DNA of 64,000 nucleotides, taken from positions 74,355 to 138,354 of the forward strand of contig JADKCL010000021.1 in NCBI GenBank assembly GCA_016718825.1. The letters run 5' to 3'. The notes beneath the pieces are model-generated. The model was given only the letters and a program-made list of their open reading frames with translations, was not told the DNA's origin and did not search any database. Position 1 is the first letter of the stretch; each line of letters begins with the position of its first letter. Both the position numbers and the translations under genes were made by a program. This DNA comes from Bacteroidota bacterium (GTDB taxonomy: Bacteria > Bacteroidota > Bacteroidia > J057 > JADKCL01). Shown here one piece after another: positions 45,519 through 55,300 of the stretch.

Positions 45519-47159
45519 TCAGGGGGATGGATGAAGCGCATAAACATCAAAATGAGGCACGGAATCAACCTTGGTCCAGTGGTCGAGCACGGCTTTCAGC
45601 ACTTGCGACCCATAATGCGCATTGGCGGAGTTCGCCTCACCGGTCCGGGACTTTTCGATGGCGACAAATATGCCGCTTGTATTCAGGTCCTGCAGGAAGG
45701 TTGCCATGTTGGCGGGACCGATTTCGGCATCGTGCTCCCAATCGACATCCAACATCGGTTGTCGTTGCGTGAGATAGGAAAACCCGGGTTGGGCAGGAAA
45801 AATGGCAATCTTCCCATTGTAGGTAAGATCGAGCGCCTTCAGCGAATGGAGTTTTTCCAGGGTTTCCGGCCCGACGCTGATCCCGGCAAGCTGCGGGAAA
45901 ATCTCGCCCGCTCCTGCCTTCAATTCCCATCGCGGCGCATCGCGGTAAGGAAGGAGATTCAGCAGGAAAAATCCGACGAAAACAAGTCCGGCAAGCCAGC
46001 GCATCGCAACGTTGCCAATTTTGAAACCCGGAAGCGCCATTCGCAGGAGGCCAAATAAGCCAAACAGACCCGGCAGGGCAAATTGCGCGGGCATGGCATA
46101 GCCCCAACTGATGCTGCTCGCCCAGGAGAGCGCGCACATCATCAACAATGCGGATGCCGAGACGCGCTGATATGGCCGCCACTGCAAGATCGCATAGGCA
46201 AATCCCGCTAAAAGCAGCACATGGCAATAGCCCAAACGCGGCGGGACAAACTCCATTTTCCAGAAAGCCAGCCCTGCATGGGCCATTGGAATCAAGGCAA
46301 ATCCAGCAAGCAAAGCCCGGCCCAGCCAAATCTGTCGGCTTGGATTTGCCTTCCCTCCCAACTTGAAAAGGACTCCGGTGGAAACAATAAAAAAGGCCAA
46401 TGGAAGGAGGTAGCCGATGAATCCGACATTGGCCAAGTCACTCCAAGAACTTGCGCCCGAAACCTGATTCAACATGGCCTTTGCAAACCCATTCGGAAGC
46501 AACAAAAGCAGGCATCCCGTCGTCGTGGCCATTCCTCCGATGGCAATCAGGCTGATTTTCAGTATTTTATTTTGGCGGTACTGTGCCCAGATGATCCAGA
46601 GGAAGCCCAGCGGAAGCATCACGGCAAAGGGTTGCTTGGCCAAGCCCGCCAAAGCCAAGGCAAACAGCCCAAAAACCATTTGCCAAACGGAGTTGGGATG
46701 GGTAACGAGCCAGATTCCGAGACTCCCGAAAAAAATGCCATCCACCGTATGCCAAGGCATTGCGGGGAAATTGTGCACTCCAAAGAGAAAGGCCAAGACT
46801 CCCAACATCCAGGGTTGGATGCCGAGGCCATGGAAATCAAACCATCGGCGTAGGGTCAGGATGCCAAACAAGACCGATCCGGCCATCATCAAGTAAAAAT
46901 CGAAGCGCATGCCCAACATTTGCCCTTCCAGGGGCCAAAGCCAGAGTTCCAAGGCATGCAAGACCGGCGTCAGCGGTGGCCGCACATAGATGAAATCCAA
47001 GTAAGGAACCTGCCCTTGGTGGACGCGCCATGCCAACCCCGGGACAAAACCCTGATCCGTGTCGGCAAAGCCGTCAAAGCCATACAGCAGGAAATAGACG
47101 ATGGGCAGCAGCCCAAACAGCAGTGATCCGTCCGCGACACGTTTTCTCAGCCAATCCAT
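45519..47159 (-). CDS. GT-C-like polytopic membrane protein (putative glycosyltransferase)
   Basis: A 546-residue protein with about eleven membrane helices and a C-terminal soluble part (about residues 420-546). The N-terminal loop GFADTDQGFVPGLAWRVHQG followed by VPYLDFIYVRPPLTP is typical of dolichyl-phosphate-mannose-type GT-C proteins, which transfer a sugar from a lipid-linked donor outside the membrane. No confident catalytic acid is assigned. The assignment is by topology and this loop, so a membrane protein of unknown function is the fallback. Confidence 0.68.
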   Translation of the reverse strand: MDWLRKRVADGSLLFGLLPIVYFLLYGFDGFADTDQGFVPGLAWRVHQGQVPYLDFIYVRPPLTPVLHALELWLWPLEGQMLGMRFDFYLMMAGSVLFGILTLRRWFDFHGLGIQPWMLGVLAFLFGVHNFPAMPWHTVDGIFFGSLGIWLVTHPNSVWQMVFGLFALALAGLAKQPFAVMLPLGFLWIIWAQYRQNKILKISLIAIGGMATTTGCLLLLLPNGFAKAMLNQVSGASSWSDLANVGFIGYLLPLAFFIVSTGVLFKLGGKANPSRQIWLGRALLAGFALIPMAHAGLAFWKMEFVPPRLGYCHVLLLAGFAYAILQWRPYQRVSASALLMMCALSWASSISWGYAMPAQFALPGLFGLFGLLRMALPGFKIGNVAMRWLAGLVFVGFFLLNLLPYRDAPRWELKAGAGEIFPQLAGISVGPETLEKLHSLKALDLTYNGKIAIFPAQPGFSYLTQRQPMLDVDWEHDAEIGPANMATFLQDLNTSGIFVAIEKSRTGEANSANAHYGSQVLKAVLDHWTKVDSVPHFDVYALHPSP

Positions 47160-47222
47160 CTTGGACGAAGATAAGGAAGAATCAGTCGCACCGGAAAAAT
47201 GCCCAACAAGTCGGGAAGACGC

Positions 47223-47963
47223 TCAACCGCGTTTCCATTTCATCTCGGGATGCGCCAAAAAGGCCACCGTTTGATTGCTCAATGCGAGACTGCAATGCAC
47301 CAAAAAGGCCACCATGAAATTTCCGGTGAACAGCGAAATCACCGACACAATGATTCCAAAGGGAATTGCACCCACGGTTTCGCCGATGCCCTTGAAAAAG
47401 TGAGCGAAGGAGTAGATCGAGGCATTGATCGCAATCGCGGGCCAAACACCCAAGACGGCGGCGCAACCAAACAGCAAAAAACCTCTGAAACACAATTCGT
47501 AGCCGAGCAAATAGACGATCCATCCCAGCGAGCTTCCGCCAAAAGTGAAGATGGTCCATTCCTTTTTGCGAATCTGAGGGTAATGCTCCAGATTGTTGGG
47601 TTTGCCAGCCCGGAAAATGTTCATCACGATCAAAATCGGACAAAGGATGGCCGTGATAATGAGGGCCTCGGAGGTCATGCCGAAACTCATGCCAAAATCT
47701 GCGGGAGAGGCGTCGAGGAAAAGGACAGGCAGGAGCAAGCTTGGGGCTCCCAGCCAAAATCCTCCCCAGAAACGGCTGAAGATGATCCAATTGGCTTGGC
47801 CGTCCTCGGCTCCGTAGCGCTTGAGGAAACGCCCTTCGAGCTTGCCCGAAGACATGACAAAGTAATACACGATGAAGCCGATCGTCACAGCTGCGATCGC
47901 CAAAACAGGCGCAAGCGCCTTTTCATCCCAAGCCACAAGGGCAGACAGTCGGTCCCAATCCAT
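47223..47963 (-). CDS. CPBP family intramembrane protease-like membrane protein
   Basis: A protein of about 246 residues with about seven hydrophobic segments. The CPBP motifs are present in modified form: YELCFRGFLLFG in place of EExxxR, then SFAHFFKG and LVHCSLALSN supplying the two histidines. The first Glu of the EE pair is Tyr, a variant I recall from some CPBP groups. The start could be 47963 or 48014. Bacterial CPBP proteins include proteases and adaptor-like members; whether this one is catalytic is uncertain. Confidence 0.72.
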   Translation of the reverse strand: MDWDRLSALVAWDEKALAPVLAIAAVTIGFIVYYFVMSSGKLEGRFLKRYGAEDGQANWIIFSRFWGGFWLGAPSLLLPVLFLDASPADFGMSFGMTSEALIITAILCPILIVMNIFRAGKPNNLEHYPQIRKKEWTIFTFGGSSLGWIVYLLGYELCFRGFLLFGCAAVLGVWPAIAINASIYSFAHFFKGIGETVGAIPFGIIVSVISLFTGNFMVAFLVHCSLALSNQTVAFLAHPEMKWKRG

Positions 47964-48096
47964 ATCCAACAACGTTAAAAAGTCGAAAATTAGCTGGGAT
48001 TGCGGGAGAATCAAAGTTCGGACACAGTTTCCACAGCATTTTGGAGAAGTTCAGTGAGGGTGAAAATGCATTCGAAGGGGTAACACATTCACACAG

Positions 48097-48128
48097 CGAG
48101 GCCGTCCCCATAAATGAAGACGGCCTCG
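48097..48128. terminator. Hairpin after the frameshifted T9SS protein gene
   Basis: CGAGGCCGTC (48097-48106) pairs with GACGGCCTCG (48119-48128), a 10-base stem with a 12-base loop, in the gap after the stop at 48151. No clear T-run follows on either strand, so function as a terminator is only likely. Confidence 0.5.
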
Positions 48129-48150
48129 GTGAGAAATCAGTGAGGTTGGA

Positions 48151-50173
48151 TTACTGTGCCAACACTACTTTGCGCACAGTAGACTGCACGCCATTTTGGA
48201 TACGGATGAAGTAGATGCCGTTGGCTTCGCCGGTAAGCTCGACCATCGACTGCTGCTGCAAGCTCGGATTCACGACCATTTCGCGGATAACCTGACCGAC
48301 AGGATTCACGACAGAAATCGTGACGTCGGCGTTGAGTTGATCGCGGAAAGCCACAAAAAACTTGTCGCGGCTTGGGTTAGGGAACACGTGTACACCAGAT
48401 TCAAAGCCGTTTTCAACAGCGACACCGACAGTGTTGCCAAAGTTGGGGCGGATGAAACGTGCAGTTTGAATTCCGCTCTGCACCCAACCATTGGCAGGTG
48501 TATAGAAGAAGTTCATGCCAGGCGTGAAAAGGTTATTAGATTGGGCCAAGTTGATGGTGGTTGGGCCGCCTTCGTAGCAACCGAAGCTGTAGGTGCCTGG
48601 TGTCAAGTTAAGGCCACCTGGGACCGGAAGCACCATGGTAGTTCCACTTCCAATGATTTGGACAGGACCTGTGTACAACACTGCACCGGGGACACCATTC
48701 AAGGTTGAAGCAACCACTGCATAGGTCGTATCTCCAATGACAGGATTGGCAAGCTCGATCCAGATAGAGCTCAAGCTGTCTGCGCGCTGAACTTCAAAGT
48801 TGGTCAAGGCATAAGCCCAATCGGTACCGGAAACAGCATAGCCGGCTCCGCCATCAGGCTGATCGTCGTCACGTGCGAAGGTCGAGTCAGTGACTTGGAA
48901 GGAAAAGAATGCAGTGTCGTTGGCGTGGTTAGGGTCGGTTCCTACCATCGGGTAAGCAACGGCCATCACGTCATAAGTACCGATGCCACTTGCTGGGCTG
49001 AAGGCAGACGATGTCAATGTCACCGTTTGGCCAGAACCCAAGTTGTTGGACGTCTGCATGTTGTTGAACACAACTGCGCCACCATTGAATTTCACTGAAA
49101 AATCAACATGGATCATGCCGATCGTGGTACCGCCAAGATTGGTGGCTTGAACACTAAAGGTTTCGCCAAAAGTCTGCGAAGTTGGGATACGGGTATAACC
49201 TTCGGTTGGGCGCAGGCCAGAAGCTGCTGCGTCGTCATTGGCCAGGGCCAAGTCATTCAGTTCGTATCCAAACAACACGTTGCTGGGTGTGCCTTGGATG
49301 ACGCCGCCAATTGTCCATTGGCCGGGGACAATGCCTTGGGCAATGAACAAGCCGCCTGCGAGGCCGCTGGTCAAGGAGTTGGAGGTATTGAAATCAAGGA
49401 ATGCATCGCGCGGCCAAAGGAGTTGTCGTACCGGTGGCAATGGTAATCCGCTCGATTTGGGTCGTGTTGGCACCACCTTGGTTGAAGATCCAGAGGTAAG
49501 GACCGCCTGCTGTTTGGCCGTCATAGGCGGAGCCGTACATGCCGGTCAATCCATGCGTTCCAGATGGAATCGATGTGAGAACCGCACCGCTCATGCTGAT
49601 GGCGTCAATGTCAGTTCCAAAGTTGCCTACCCAAAATCCGCCAGCGTTGCCGTTGAGGGTCGGATCATAGCTCATGTGACGGACGGTGTTTGCCGAGCCG
49701 GAGGTGATATGCGGTGGCGCAAGCACACGCAAAGCAGTGTCGATTCGGTAGATCGTTGTGGTATTGGTCGCCGCATAAATGTAGGCACCTGCAGTCGTGA
49801 ATGAACGCACACCTGTGAGGCCAGGAATGGTGAACTTTGACAAAAACGCACCCGTCTTGCTGAATTGCATGATGGTGTCGGATTGCCATTTGCTTACCCA
49901 AAACTTGTTTTGGACGAAAGTGGCACCTGCACAGCCGACAGAGTTTGCCAAGCTGGTGATGTTGTAATCAAACTGCACGTCAAAAAGTGCATCTGGTGTA
50001 GGTGTACCTTCGTTGGATGGACCGGTATAACCAGCAAATGCATCCACCGATGGGTTGACAGCGGGACGCATTTCTTGTGCGCTCAGGCTAAGGCTTGTTG
50101 CGGCTGTGAAAGCAGCTGCTACTCCAAGTCCTTTCAGCATGCGCAACATCTTTGTCTTGTAGATTTCTTTCAT
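48151..50173 (-). pseudogene. T9SS-sorted secreted protein, split by one frameshift
   Basis: The first frame (50173-49394) gives a signal peptide (AAAFTAATSLSLSAQ) and a beta-propeller-like region (FWVSKWQSDTIMQFSKTGAF, TTTIYRIDTALRV), ending shortly after ERITIATGTTTP. The second (49524-48151) continues with WPRDAFLDFNTSNSL and ends in a T9SS sorting domain (VFPNPSRDKFFVAF to GIYFIRIQ). A single shift near 49416-49418, where removing one base of a T3 run (minus strand) gives TTPWPRDAFLDF, joins them into about 674 residues. The protein is probably secreted and attached to the surface. The break could be a sequence error. Confidence 0.78.
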
Positions 50174-50369
50174 GACTACGAATAAAGTGTTGAAACAGAA
50201 AACAAAGCGGCAATTTACGACTTTTTACCTTTGTCGAAGCCAAAACCGATGAATATCATATCACCATCGTGGTTGAGGCAATTTTTACCCCCGTATTTGT
50301 CCTCCATCTAGCATCAGCTAGAAGGAAAACACACAATTCGTCTTGAACGACAGGCTTGTATTCAAACCA

Positions 50370-50397
50370 CAAGGGTCCCTCTCGCGAAGGACCCTTG
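50370..50397. terminator. Hairpin in the gap upstream of the T9SS protein gene
   Basis: CAAGGGTCC (50370-50378) pairs with GGACCCTTG (50389-50397), a 9-base stem with a 10-base loop, downstream of the lipoprotein gene that ends at 50435. The flanks lack a long T-run. It is a plausible terminator for that minus-strand gene. Confidence 0.5.
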
Positions 50398-50434
50398 CCA
50401 TGGAAGAACCTCAAATCAATCAATCAGCAAAATT

Positions 50435-51064
50435 TCATTTAGAGGATGCGACTGCGGTGACCACTCCCGATGCGTCGAGCAGGCGCTTTTGGCTTTCAGC
50501 AAGACGATGATAGGTGATGCGGACGTTGATGTCGCCTTTGACGTATTGGACGATGACTTCATTGGCGTTTTCAGAAAGGATCGTCATTTCGATTCCTTGT
50601 TCGGCCAACTTGTTGGTGCGGATATTGCCAGGGCCGTTGGGGCCGCAAACGATCATCAAGTAGCTTGGAAGGCCGTTGAGGCCTGCGTAGCCGCATCCGC
50701 CGGCGGTGCCGACATTGACCCACACGACGAAGTCGACTTCCCAGAAGTATTCGGTGTAGCAGCAGCCATCTATGAACCGCCCTTCGTAGTAGAGGTGATA
50801 GTTCCCAGGAAGGCTATTGTAATAAGTACCGTATTGAAACGTCGGAGGAATCCCGGTGTTGTTGGTCCAAACATAGGTCGGCGCGCTGTAGCCCGTCCAA
50901 TCCAATCCAAAGAAGGCCGGCCCGGGCGCGCCATTGGGGCCCCAAGTGCAGGGCGGCGGCGTGTTGCAATCGTGGCAAGTCTCAACGAGACAGCCTGAAA
51001 AAGAGAAAACGGAAGCCAGCATCAGCATCAATGCGAGCGGCGCGGAGAGGAGTCTTCTTTTCAT
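50435..51064 (-). CDS. Hypothetical lipoprotein
   Basis: A 209-residue protein. The start at 51064 gives a lipoprotein signal (LMLASVFSFSGC, Cys about 24), then a Cys-, Pro- and Gly-rich segment ETCHDCNTPPPCTWGPNG. The middle is rich in aromatic residues with more cysteines (DGCCYTEYFW). The last 60 residues look like a compact alpha/beta tail. No family was recognised. The longer frame to 51145 begins with a TTG and adds a non-signal extension. Confidence 0.75.
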   Translation of the reverse strand: MKRRLLSAPLALMLMLASVFSFSGCLVETCHDCNTPPPCTWGPNGAPGPAFFGLDWTGYSAPTYVWTNNTGIPPTFQYGTYYNSLPGNYHLYYEGRFIDGCCYTEYFWEVDFVVWVNVGTAGGCGYAGLNGLPSYLMIVCGPNGPGNIRTNKLAEQGIEMTILSENANEVIVQYVKGDINVRITYHRLAESQKRLLDASGVVTAVASSK

Positions 51065-51392
51065 AATACAAATGTTTAGGAACAAATAATCGGATCGGTA
51101 TCCGCTGTATTCATTCAATCGATATGCCACGACAATTGAATCCAACAGGCAAATTTTCCTAAACCGATTCAGCGAAGGACCCTTTCAGATGCGTTGCAGG
51201 ATTGTCCAAAAAAGCAACGGCAAGACCGTCCACATACAAGGTCACCGCCTACTTCAAAACAAGACGTTTGATGGTCTGTGCCAAGGGCAATTGGATTTGC
51301 ATTGCAAGCAAATCGTGGATCTTGAAAGGGCGTGAGAAGGACTCCGTTGCCACAGAACGGTAATTCAAGAAAAAGGAACAGCGAACGGAATT
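51065..51392. other. Intergenic stretch without a recognisable gene
   Basis: About 328 bases between the lipoprotein start and the stop of the next minus-strand gene. The frames crossing it have no features of real proteins. I saw no hairpin or promoter that I would defend. Confidence 0.5.
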
Positions 51393-51914
51393 TCAGCGCA
51401 TGCGTTTCCCAAAGTCGCTGAGTTGCTTCAAAATATCGGAGGCGTCGCCTTCGAGCAATTCCAAAGGAAGGGAAATGGGCGTGCCATAACGTTTGGCCGT
51501 GCGTCGAAACAAAAACTTTCTGATACCCGGGTATTTGTTCTGATAGGCCGCAACGTCCTTCACCTTGACCAATATTCGCGTAGTAAGGCCATATTTTACA
51601 ACGGCAAAGCCGTCCAAATCTGACCAAAGCACCTTGCCATGGTTAAAAAACGATACATGAAACCACAATCCGTCTTCATTGGCCTCAAGGAATGGCTGCG
51701 GCTGAGAAACACGCATAAGATTGTACAAGAGACCATAGCCAAAGGCGATGCAGCCCAAAAATCCGACGATCATCACGGTCAGTCGCAAATAGGGGTGCAT
51801 GATGCGCTCTAGATTGAACATGATCGCTGTGCTCATGGCGAGCAACAGACCCATCGTCAAAGCATAGGAGATCAATCGGGCGCGCCTTGGCGCAAAAGAC
51901 AAAGATTCTGCCAT
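51393..51914 (-). CDS. Small membrane protein with PH-like C-terminal domain
   Basis: A protein of about 173 residues: a short N-terminus, two hydrophobic helices (about residues 13-33 and 43-66), then a soluble domain of about 100 residues with FLEANEDGLWFHVSFFNHGK and LWSDLDGFAVVKYG, resembling the STM3941/PH-like fold of small Bacteroidota membrane proteins. The start at 51914 is preferred over 51977. The family link is tentative and function is unknown. Confidence 0.65.
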   Translation of the reverse strand: MAESLSFAPRRARLISYALTMGLLLAMSTAIMFNLERIMHPYLRLTVMIVGFLGCIAFGYGLLYNLMRVSQPQPFLEANEDGLWFHVSFFNHGKVLWSDLDGFAVVKYGLTTRILVKVKDVAAYQNKYPGIRKFLFRRTAKRYGTPISLPLELLEGDASDILKQLSDFGKRMR

Positions 51915-52042
51915 GGCCCAAATGTAGTGCAAGTTTGCGTTCAAGTGGGTAGGCCAAAGGGATTGCGGAAATGACATTCAGTGCCGCGCATTTTCCGCCA
52001 AAAAATGGCGACTGAATCCCCAATTTTCAAAAGCAACGCTTC

Positions 52043-52723
52043 CTATTGGTCCTCAACGACAAACTTGTAGCCGACGCCTTTGACCGTTTGAATGTATTGC
52101 TCGCCGATTTTTATACGGATCCTGCGAATGTGAACGTCAATGGTGCGATCGACAACGATGACATCCTGTCCCCAGATTTCTTCGAAGATCTTTTCCCTTG
52201 TCACCACTTTGTTTCTCATGCTCACAAGCAAATGCAGCAGTTCAAACTCCTTCCGGGGCAATTTGATTTCTTCGCCATGCTTGATGATCAGGTATTTTTC
52301 GCGATCAATCACGAAAGGTCCCGCTTGCAAGGACTCCTGCGGAGGTTTGGTTCCACGGCGCTGCAAGGCTCCCAACCGATGCAGCAATGATCTGATTTTC
52401 ACAGGCTTGGTCACGTAATCATCTGCGCCAGCCTCAAAGCCTGCAACTTCTGAGTACTCCTCTGACCGTGCTGTCAAAATCAAAATGATCGTATTTTCAA
52501 ACTTGTTGTCTTGGCGCAAGGCCCGACAGACTTCGATCCCATCCATTTTGGGCATCATCACATCGAGCAAAATGATGTCTGGAAGGTGTTTTGCTGCCTT
52601 CCGAAGGGTCTCTTCCCCATCCTGCGCCTTGTACACCTCAAACCCATCCCGCAACAAGGCGTACTCCAACATTTCCAGAATGTCTGGCTCATCGTCCGCT
52701 ATCAGAATTTTCTTTCCACCCAT
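52043..52723 (-). CDS. OmpR/PhoB-type response regulator
   Basis: A 226-residue response regulator. The receiver domain has the acidic pair near residues 10-11 (IADDEPD), the phosphoacceptor Asp54 in LLDVMMPKMDG, and the conserved lysine in YVTKPV. The C-terminal winged helix shows LPRKEFELLHLLVS and VDRTIDVHIRRIRIKIGE, as in OmpR/PhoB. No histidine kinase is adjacent, so it is an orphan in this window. The ATG at 52723 is used; a TTG two codons upstream is also open. It is divergent from the M48 gene. Confidence 0.93.
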   Translation of the reverse strand: MGGKKILIADDEPDILEMLEYALLRDGFEVYKAQDGEETLRKAAKHLPDIILLDVMMPKMDGIEVCRALRQDNKFENTIILILTARSEEYSEVAGFEAGADDYVTKPVKIRSLLHRLGALQRRGTKPPQESLQAGPFVIDREKYLIIKHGEEIKLPRKEFELLHLLVSMRNKVVTREKIFEEIWGQDVIVVDRTIDVHIRRIRIKIGEQYIQTVKGVGYKFVVEDQ

Positions 52724-52894
52724 TCTCAAAGATTTGATGCAAAGGTGGCCCTACCGTATATCGATTTTGTGGTGATCCCGTTAAGAATTTGTTAATTATC
52801 AGGCACCTTGGCAAGTTTTTTCCCGAAATTTGAAACAGGAAAAATTCCGCAACGAACTTGGATTCCATTTACGTTGAGACTCAAAATCAAGACA

Positions 52895-53707
52895 ATGAGA
52901 CAAAAAATATCATTCCTGCTTCTACTGACCCTCGTGGTCGTTTCTTGTTCCAAGGTGCCCATCACCGGCCGTCGGCAGATGAAACTCCTGCCAGGGTCGA
53001 CGCTCAACTCCATGGCATTGACCGAATACAAGAAATTTCTCTCGACACATACCCTTTCCACGGATCAGCAAAAGGTTACGATGGTCAAGCGTGTGGGTGA
53101 ACGCATCCAAAAGGCCGTGACCAACTATTTCCGCGTCAAAAAGCAGACAAAGTACCTCGCGGGATACAAATGGGAATTCAACGTCGTGGAGGACAAGACT
53201 GTCAACGCTTGGTGCATGCCCGGAGGGAAAGTCGTGGTTTACACGGGCTTGCTGCCTGTTACGCTGAATGAAGATGGACTTGCCGTGGTGATGGGCCATG
53301 AAATTGCGCATGCCATCGCCAACCACGGCAATGAGCGCATGAGTCAAGGTTTGGCGGTGCAAGCCGGAGGCGCTGCCCTCTCCGTTGCGGTCAACACACA
53401 AAGTCCAGCGACGCAGGATCTTTTTATGCAGGCCTACGGTGTCGGGGCCAATCTCGGCGCGATGCTTCCATTCAGCAGACTTCATGAATCCGAAGCCGAT
53501 GAAATGGGCCTGATCTTCATGGCCATGGCTGGATACAATCCCGATGAGGCCATTGCGTTCTGGAAAAGAATGGACGATGCCTCCAAAGGGCCAAACGTTC
53601 CAGCACTGCTGAGCACGCACCCATCCCATAGCACCCGTATCGAGCGGCTGAAAAAGGTGATCCCGATCGCAAAAAGTTACGCCAAGAAGTATCCAATGGC
53701 AAAATAG
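52895..53707 (+). CDS. M48 family metalloprotease lipoprotein (Oma1/LoiP-like)
   Basis: A 270-residue protein with a lipoprotein signal (LLTLVVVSC, Cys18). The zinc motif is HEIAH (His135, Glu136, His139), and HESEADEMG near residue 197 gives the third ligand. GGKVVVYTGLL and NAWCMPGG are typical M48 blocks. It is probably an envelope quality-control peptidase on the periplasmic side of a membrane. The start at 52895 is the first that yields a signal peptide. A 52-base perfect palindrome lies after its stop. Confidence 0.93.
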   Translation: MRQKISFLLLLTLVVVSCSKVPITGRRQMKLLPGSTLNSMALTEYKKFLSTHTLSTDQQKVTMVKRVGERIQKAVTNYFRVKKQTKYLAGYKWEFNVVEDKTVNAWCMPGGKVVVYTGLLPVTLNEDGLAVVMGHEIAHAIANHGNERMSQGLAVQAGGAALSVAVNTQSPATQDLFMQAYGVGANLGAMLPFSRLHESEADEMGLIFMAMAGYNPDEAIAFWKRMDDASKGPNVPALLSTHPSHSTRIERLKKVIPIAKSYAKKYPMAK

Positions 53708-53776
53708 CATCGGGTGAAAGCCTTCTCTGCGGTTTCGCGGATTCGCAGCGTCAAATCGTAGGCAGTGCGGACGGGC

Positions 53777-53828
53777 GCACTAAAACAGGAAAGACAGCGT
53801 CGCGACGCTGTCTTTCCTGTTTTAGTGC
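53777..53828. terminator. Perfect 52-base palindrome, bidirectional terminator
   Basis: Positions 53777-53802 are exactly the reverse complement of 53803-53828, with no spacer. It lies between the convergent M48 gene (ends 53707) and the DUF4397 gene (ends 53840). AAAA/TTTT tracts near the ends fit a bidirectional terminator, although perfect arms of 26 bases are longer than usual. Confidence 0.85.
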
Positions 53829-53839
53829 AATGCCACAAC

Positions 53840-54538
53840 TTAGTTCAAGAAGTAGCTCAAGGTATTTCCAACTACATAGAAGGAGTAGGCAGTGTTGCCA
53901 GAGAGCCACAAGGAAACCGTAGACATCACAATGCCATTGGCATCCCGAAGCTCGATGTCGTATTGCCCGTGTGGGTAGTTGATGAAATCGGAATTGTTCC
54001 AAAAGGCAATATTGGGGACTGAAATGGCACCATCTGCTGAGGCCAAGGAGGCATTCGCATGCAGATTGGATACGTTGATAAAACGAATTGCAGCCGTGGT
54101 ATCATTTGGGAAGCTGAATTCATCCTTAATTTTGAGAAAGCGAATGTTGCTTGCGCTATCAGCGAGTACCATCGTGCTTTTTTCGTCTTTGACGAGTTCC
54201 ATTTCCCGAGGCTCCATGATTGTATCAGGAGCAATGTCGATGAATTGCTGGCGACTTGCAGTCAAGTACAATTTGCCGTTTCCAAACTCGTCAGGTGCTC
54301 CACCCGCTTCCATATCTGCGTAACCCACAATCGGGAAGTTGCGCTGGAATACGAAGTCCTTGATTACCACATCGTTGGCGTTGTAATAGTCAAAAGTGAG
54401 GTTGAACGTATCAGCAACCACTGCATCCACGACGTGTAGATAGGAACGGAACCTTTCCGGATTGGTTGGTTCGTCTTCTTTGCAGCCGACAGCAAGCAGG
54501 GCGGTGGCAATCAGGGTAAAAGCAAACAATCGTCTCAT
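53840..54538 (-). CDS. DUF4397-like lipoprotein
   Basis: A 232-residue lipoprotein (LIATALLAVGC, Cys19) of beta-sandwich type. LHVVDAVVADTFNLTFDYYN near residue 34 and AIRFINVSNLHANASL near residue 150 resemble DUF4397 domains, found in Bacteroidota cell-surface proteins. No catalytic residues are visible. It converges on the M48 gene with the 52-base palindrome between them. Confidence 0.75.
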   Translation of the reverse strand: MRRLFAFTLIATALLAVGCKEDEPTNPERFRSYLHVVDAVVADTFNLTFDYYNANDVVIKDFVFQRNFPIVGYADMEAGGAPDEFGNGKLYLTASRQQFIDIAPDTIMEPREMELVKDEKSTMVLADSASNIRFLKIKDEFSFPNDTTAAIRFINVSNLHANASLASADGAISVPNIAFWNNSDFINYPHGQYDIELRDANGIVMSTVSLWLSGNTAYSFYVVGNTLSYFLN

Positions 54539-54630
54539 CCAGTCTCGTGTATTGAATCCTAAAAATTGCTGTTAATTTACGAAAAATTATTGAATACCAA
54601 CCTTTGTAATCTCAGCTTGGCTCGAGAGCG

Positions 54631-55215
54631 CTACTGAATCGGAAGGCTGGAAACAGAATCCGAATTCACAGGAATGCTATCACCCGCCATGATTTTTTCA
54701 AATACCTGATCAGGTGTCATTCCCAAGGACTCCAGCTCAAACTGCGCATGTTTGGCCATGTTGTGAGCAGGATATTTCGTCAGGAATTCTTTATAAAACT
54801 GCTCGGCCTTGGCGAGGTCGTGCAGCGAATTGTTGTAGAGGTAGCCGATGAAAAACAGTGCATTGGCAGCCGTCTTGTGGTCAGGATAGTTTTGATAATC
54901 ACGCTGAAAAACCTCAATCGCCTTTGGAAAATCCTGCAACTCATTGGAGTACAATTCGCCAGCTCGGAAGAGGAACTCCGGGGTTTCCGGGGCTGCAGGA
55001 TAGCGGTCTGCCCAGTCCAAATAGGCTTTGCCAAGATCCGTCAGCAAAGCCTTGTCTAAGTTGGCAGCCCCCATGCTTGCCGCCTCACGGTTCACGTCGG
55101 CCTTTTTTTCCAATCCTTGGATTTTTTCCAGGTCCTGACGTGAGCTGATCTTCTGACAAGCAGAAAACCAACAACCTGTAAGCAGGATGGAAAACAGAAG
55201 AATCTGACGATGCAT
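54631..55215 (-). CDS. TPR-containing lipoprotein
   Basis: A protein of about 194 residues. The start at 55215 gives a lipoprotein signal (LLTGCWFSAC, lipidated Cys about 20). It carries three to four TPR-like units (for example ETPEFLFRAGELYSNELQD, KTAANALFFIGYLYNNSLHD), like the periplasmic scaffolds of the BamD/YbgF type. It is in a minus-strand group with the next lipoprotein and the M16 pair. A structural or assembly role is inferred. Confidence 0.8.
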   Translation of the reverse strand: MHRQILLFSILLTGCWFSACQKISSRQDLEKIQGLEKKADVNREAASMGAANLDKALLTDLGKAYLDWADRYPAAPETPEFLFRAGELYSNELQDFPKAIEVFQRDYQNYPDHKTAANALFFIGYLYNNSLHDLAKAEQFYKEFLTKYPAHNMAKHAQFELESLGMTPDQVFEKIMAGDSIPVNSDSVSSLPIQ

Positions 55216-55300
55216 ACAGCGAATCATTGTTCCAACAGCGGCACAAAAATACAACTTCTGATTCAATTCCGCATCCCCTGCAATCAAGGTGATCCAAACG

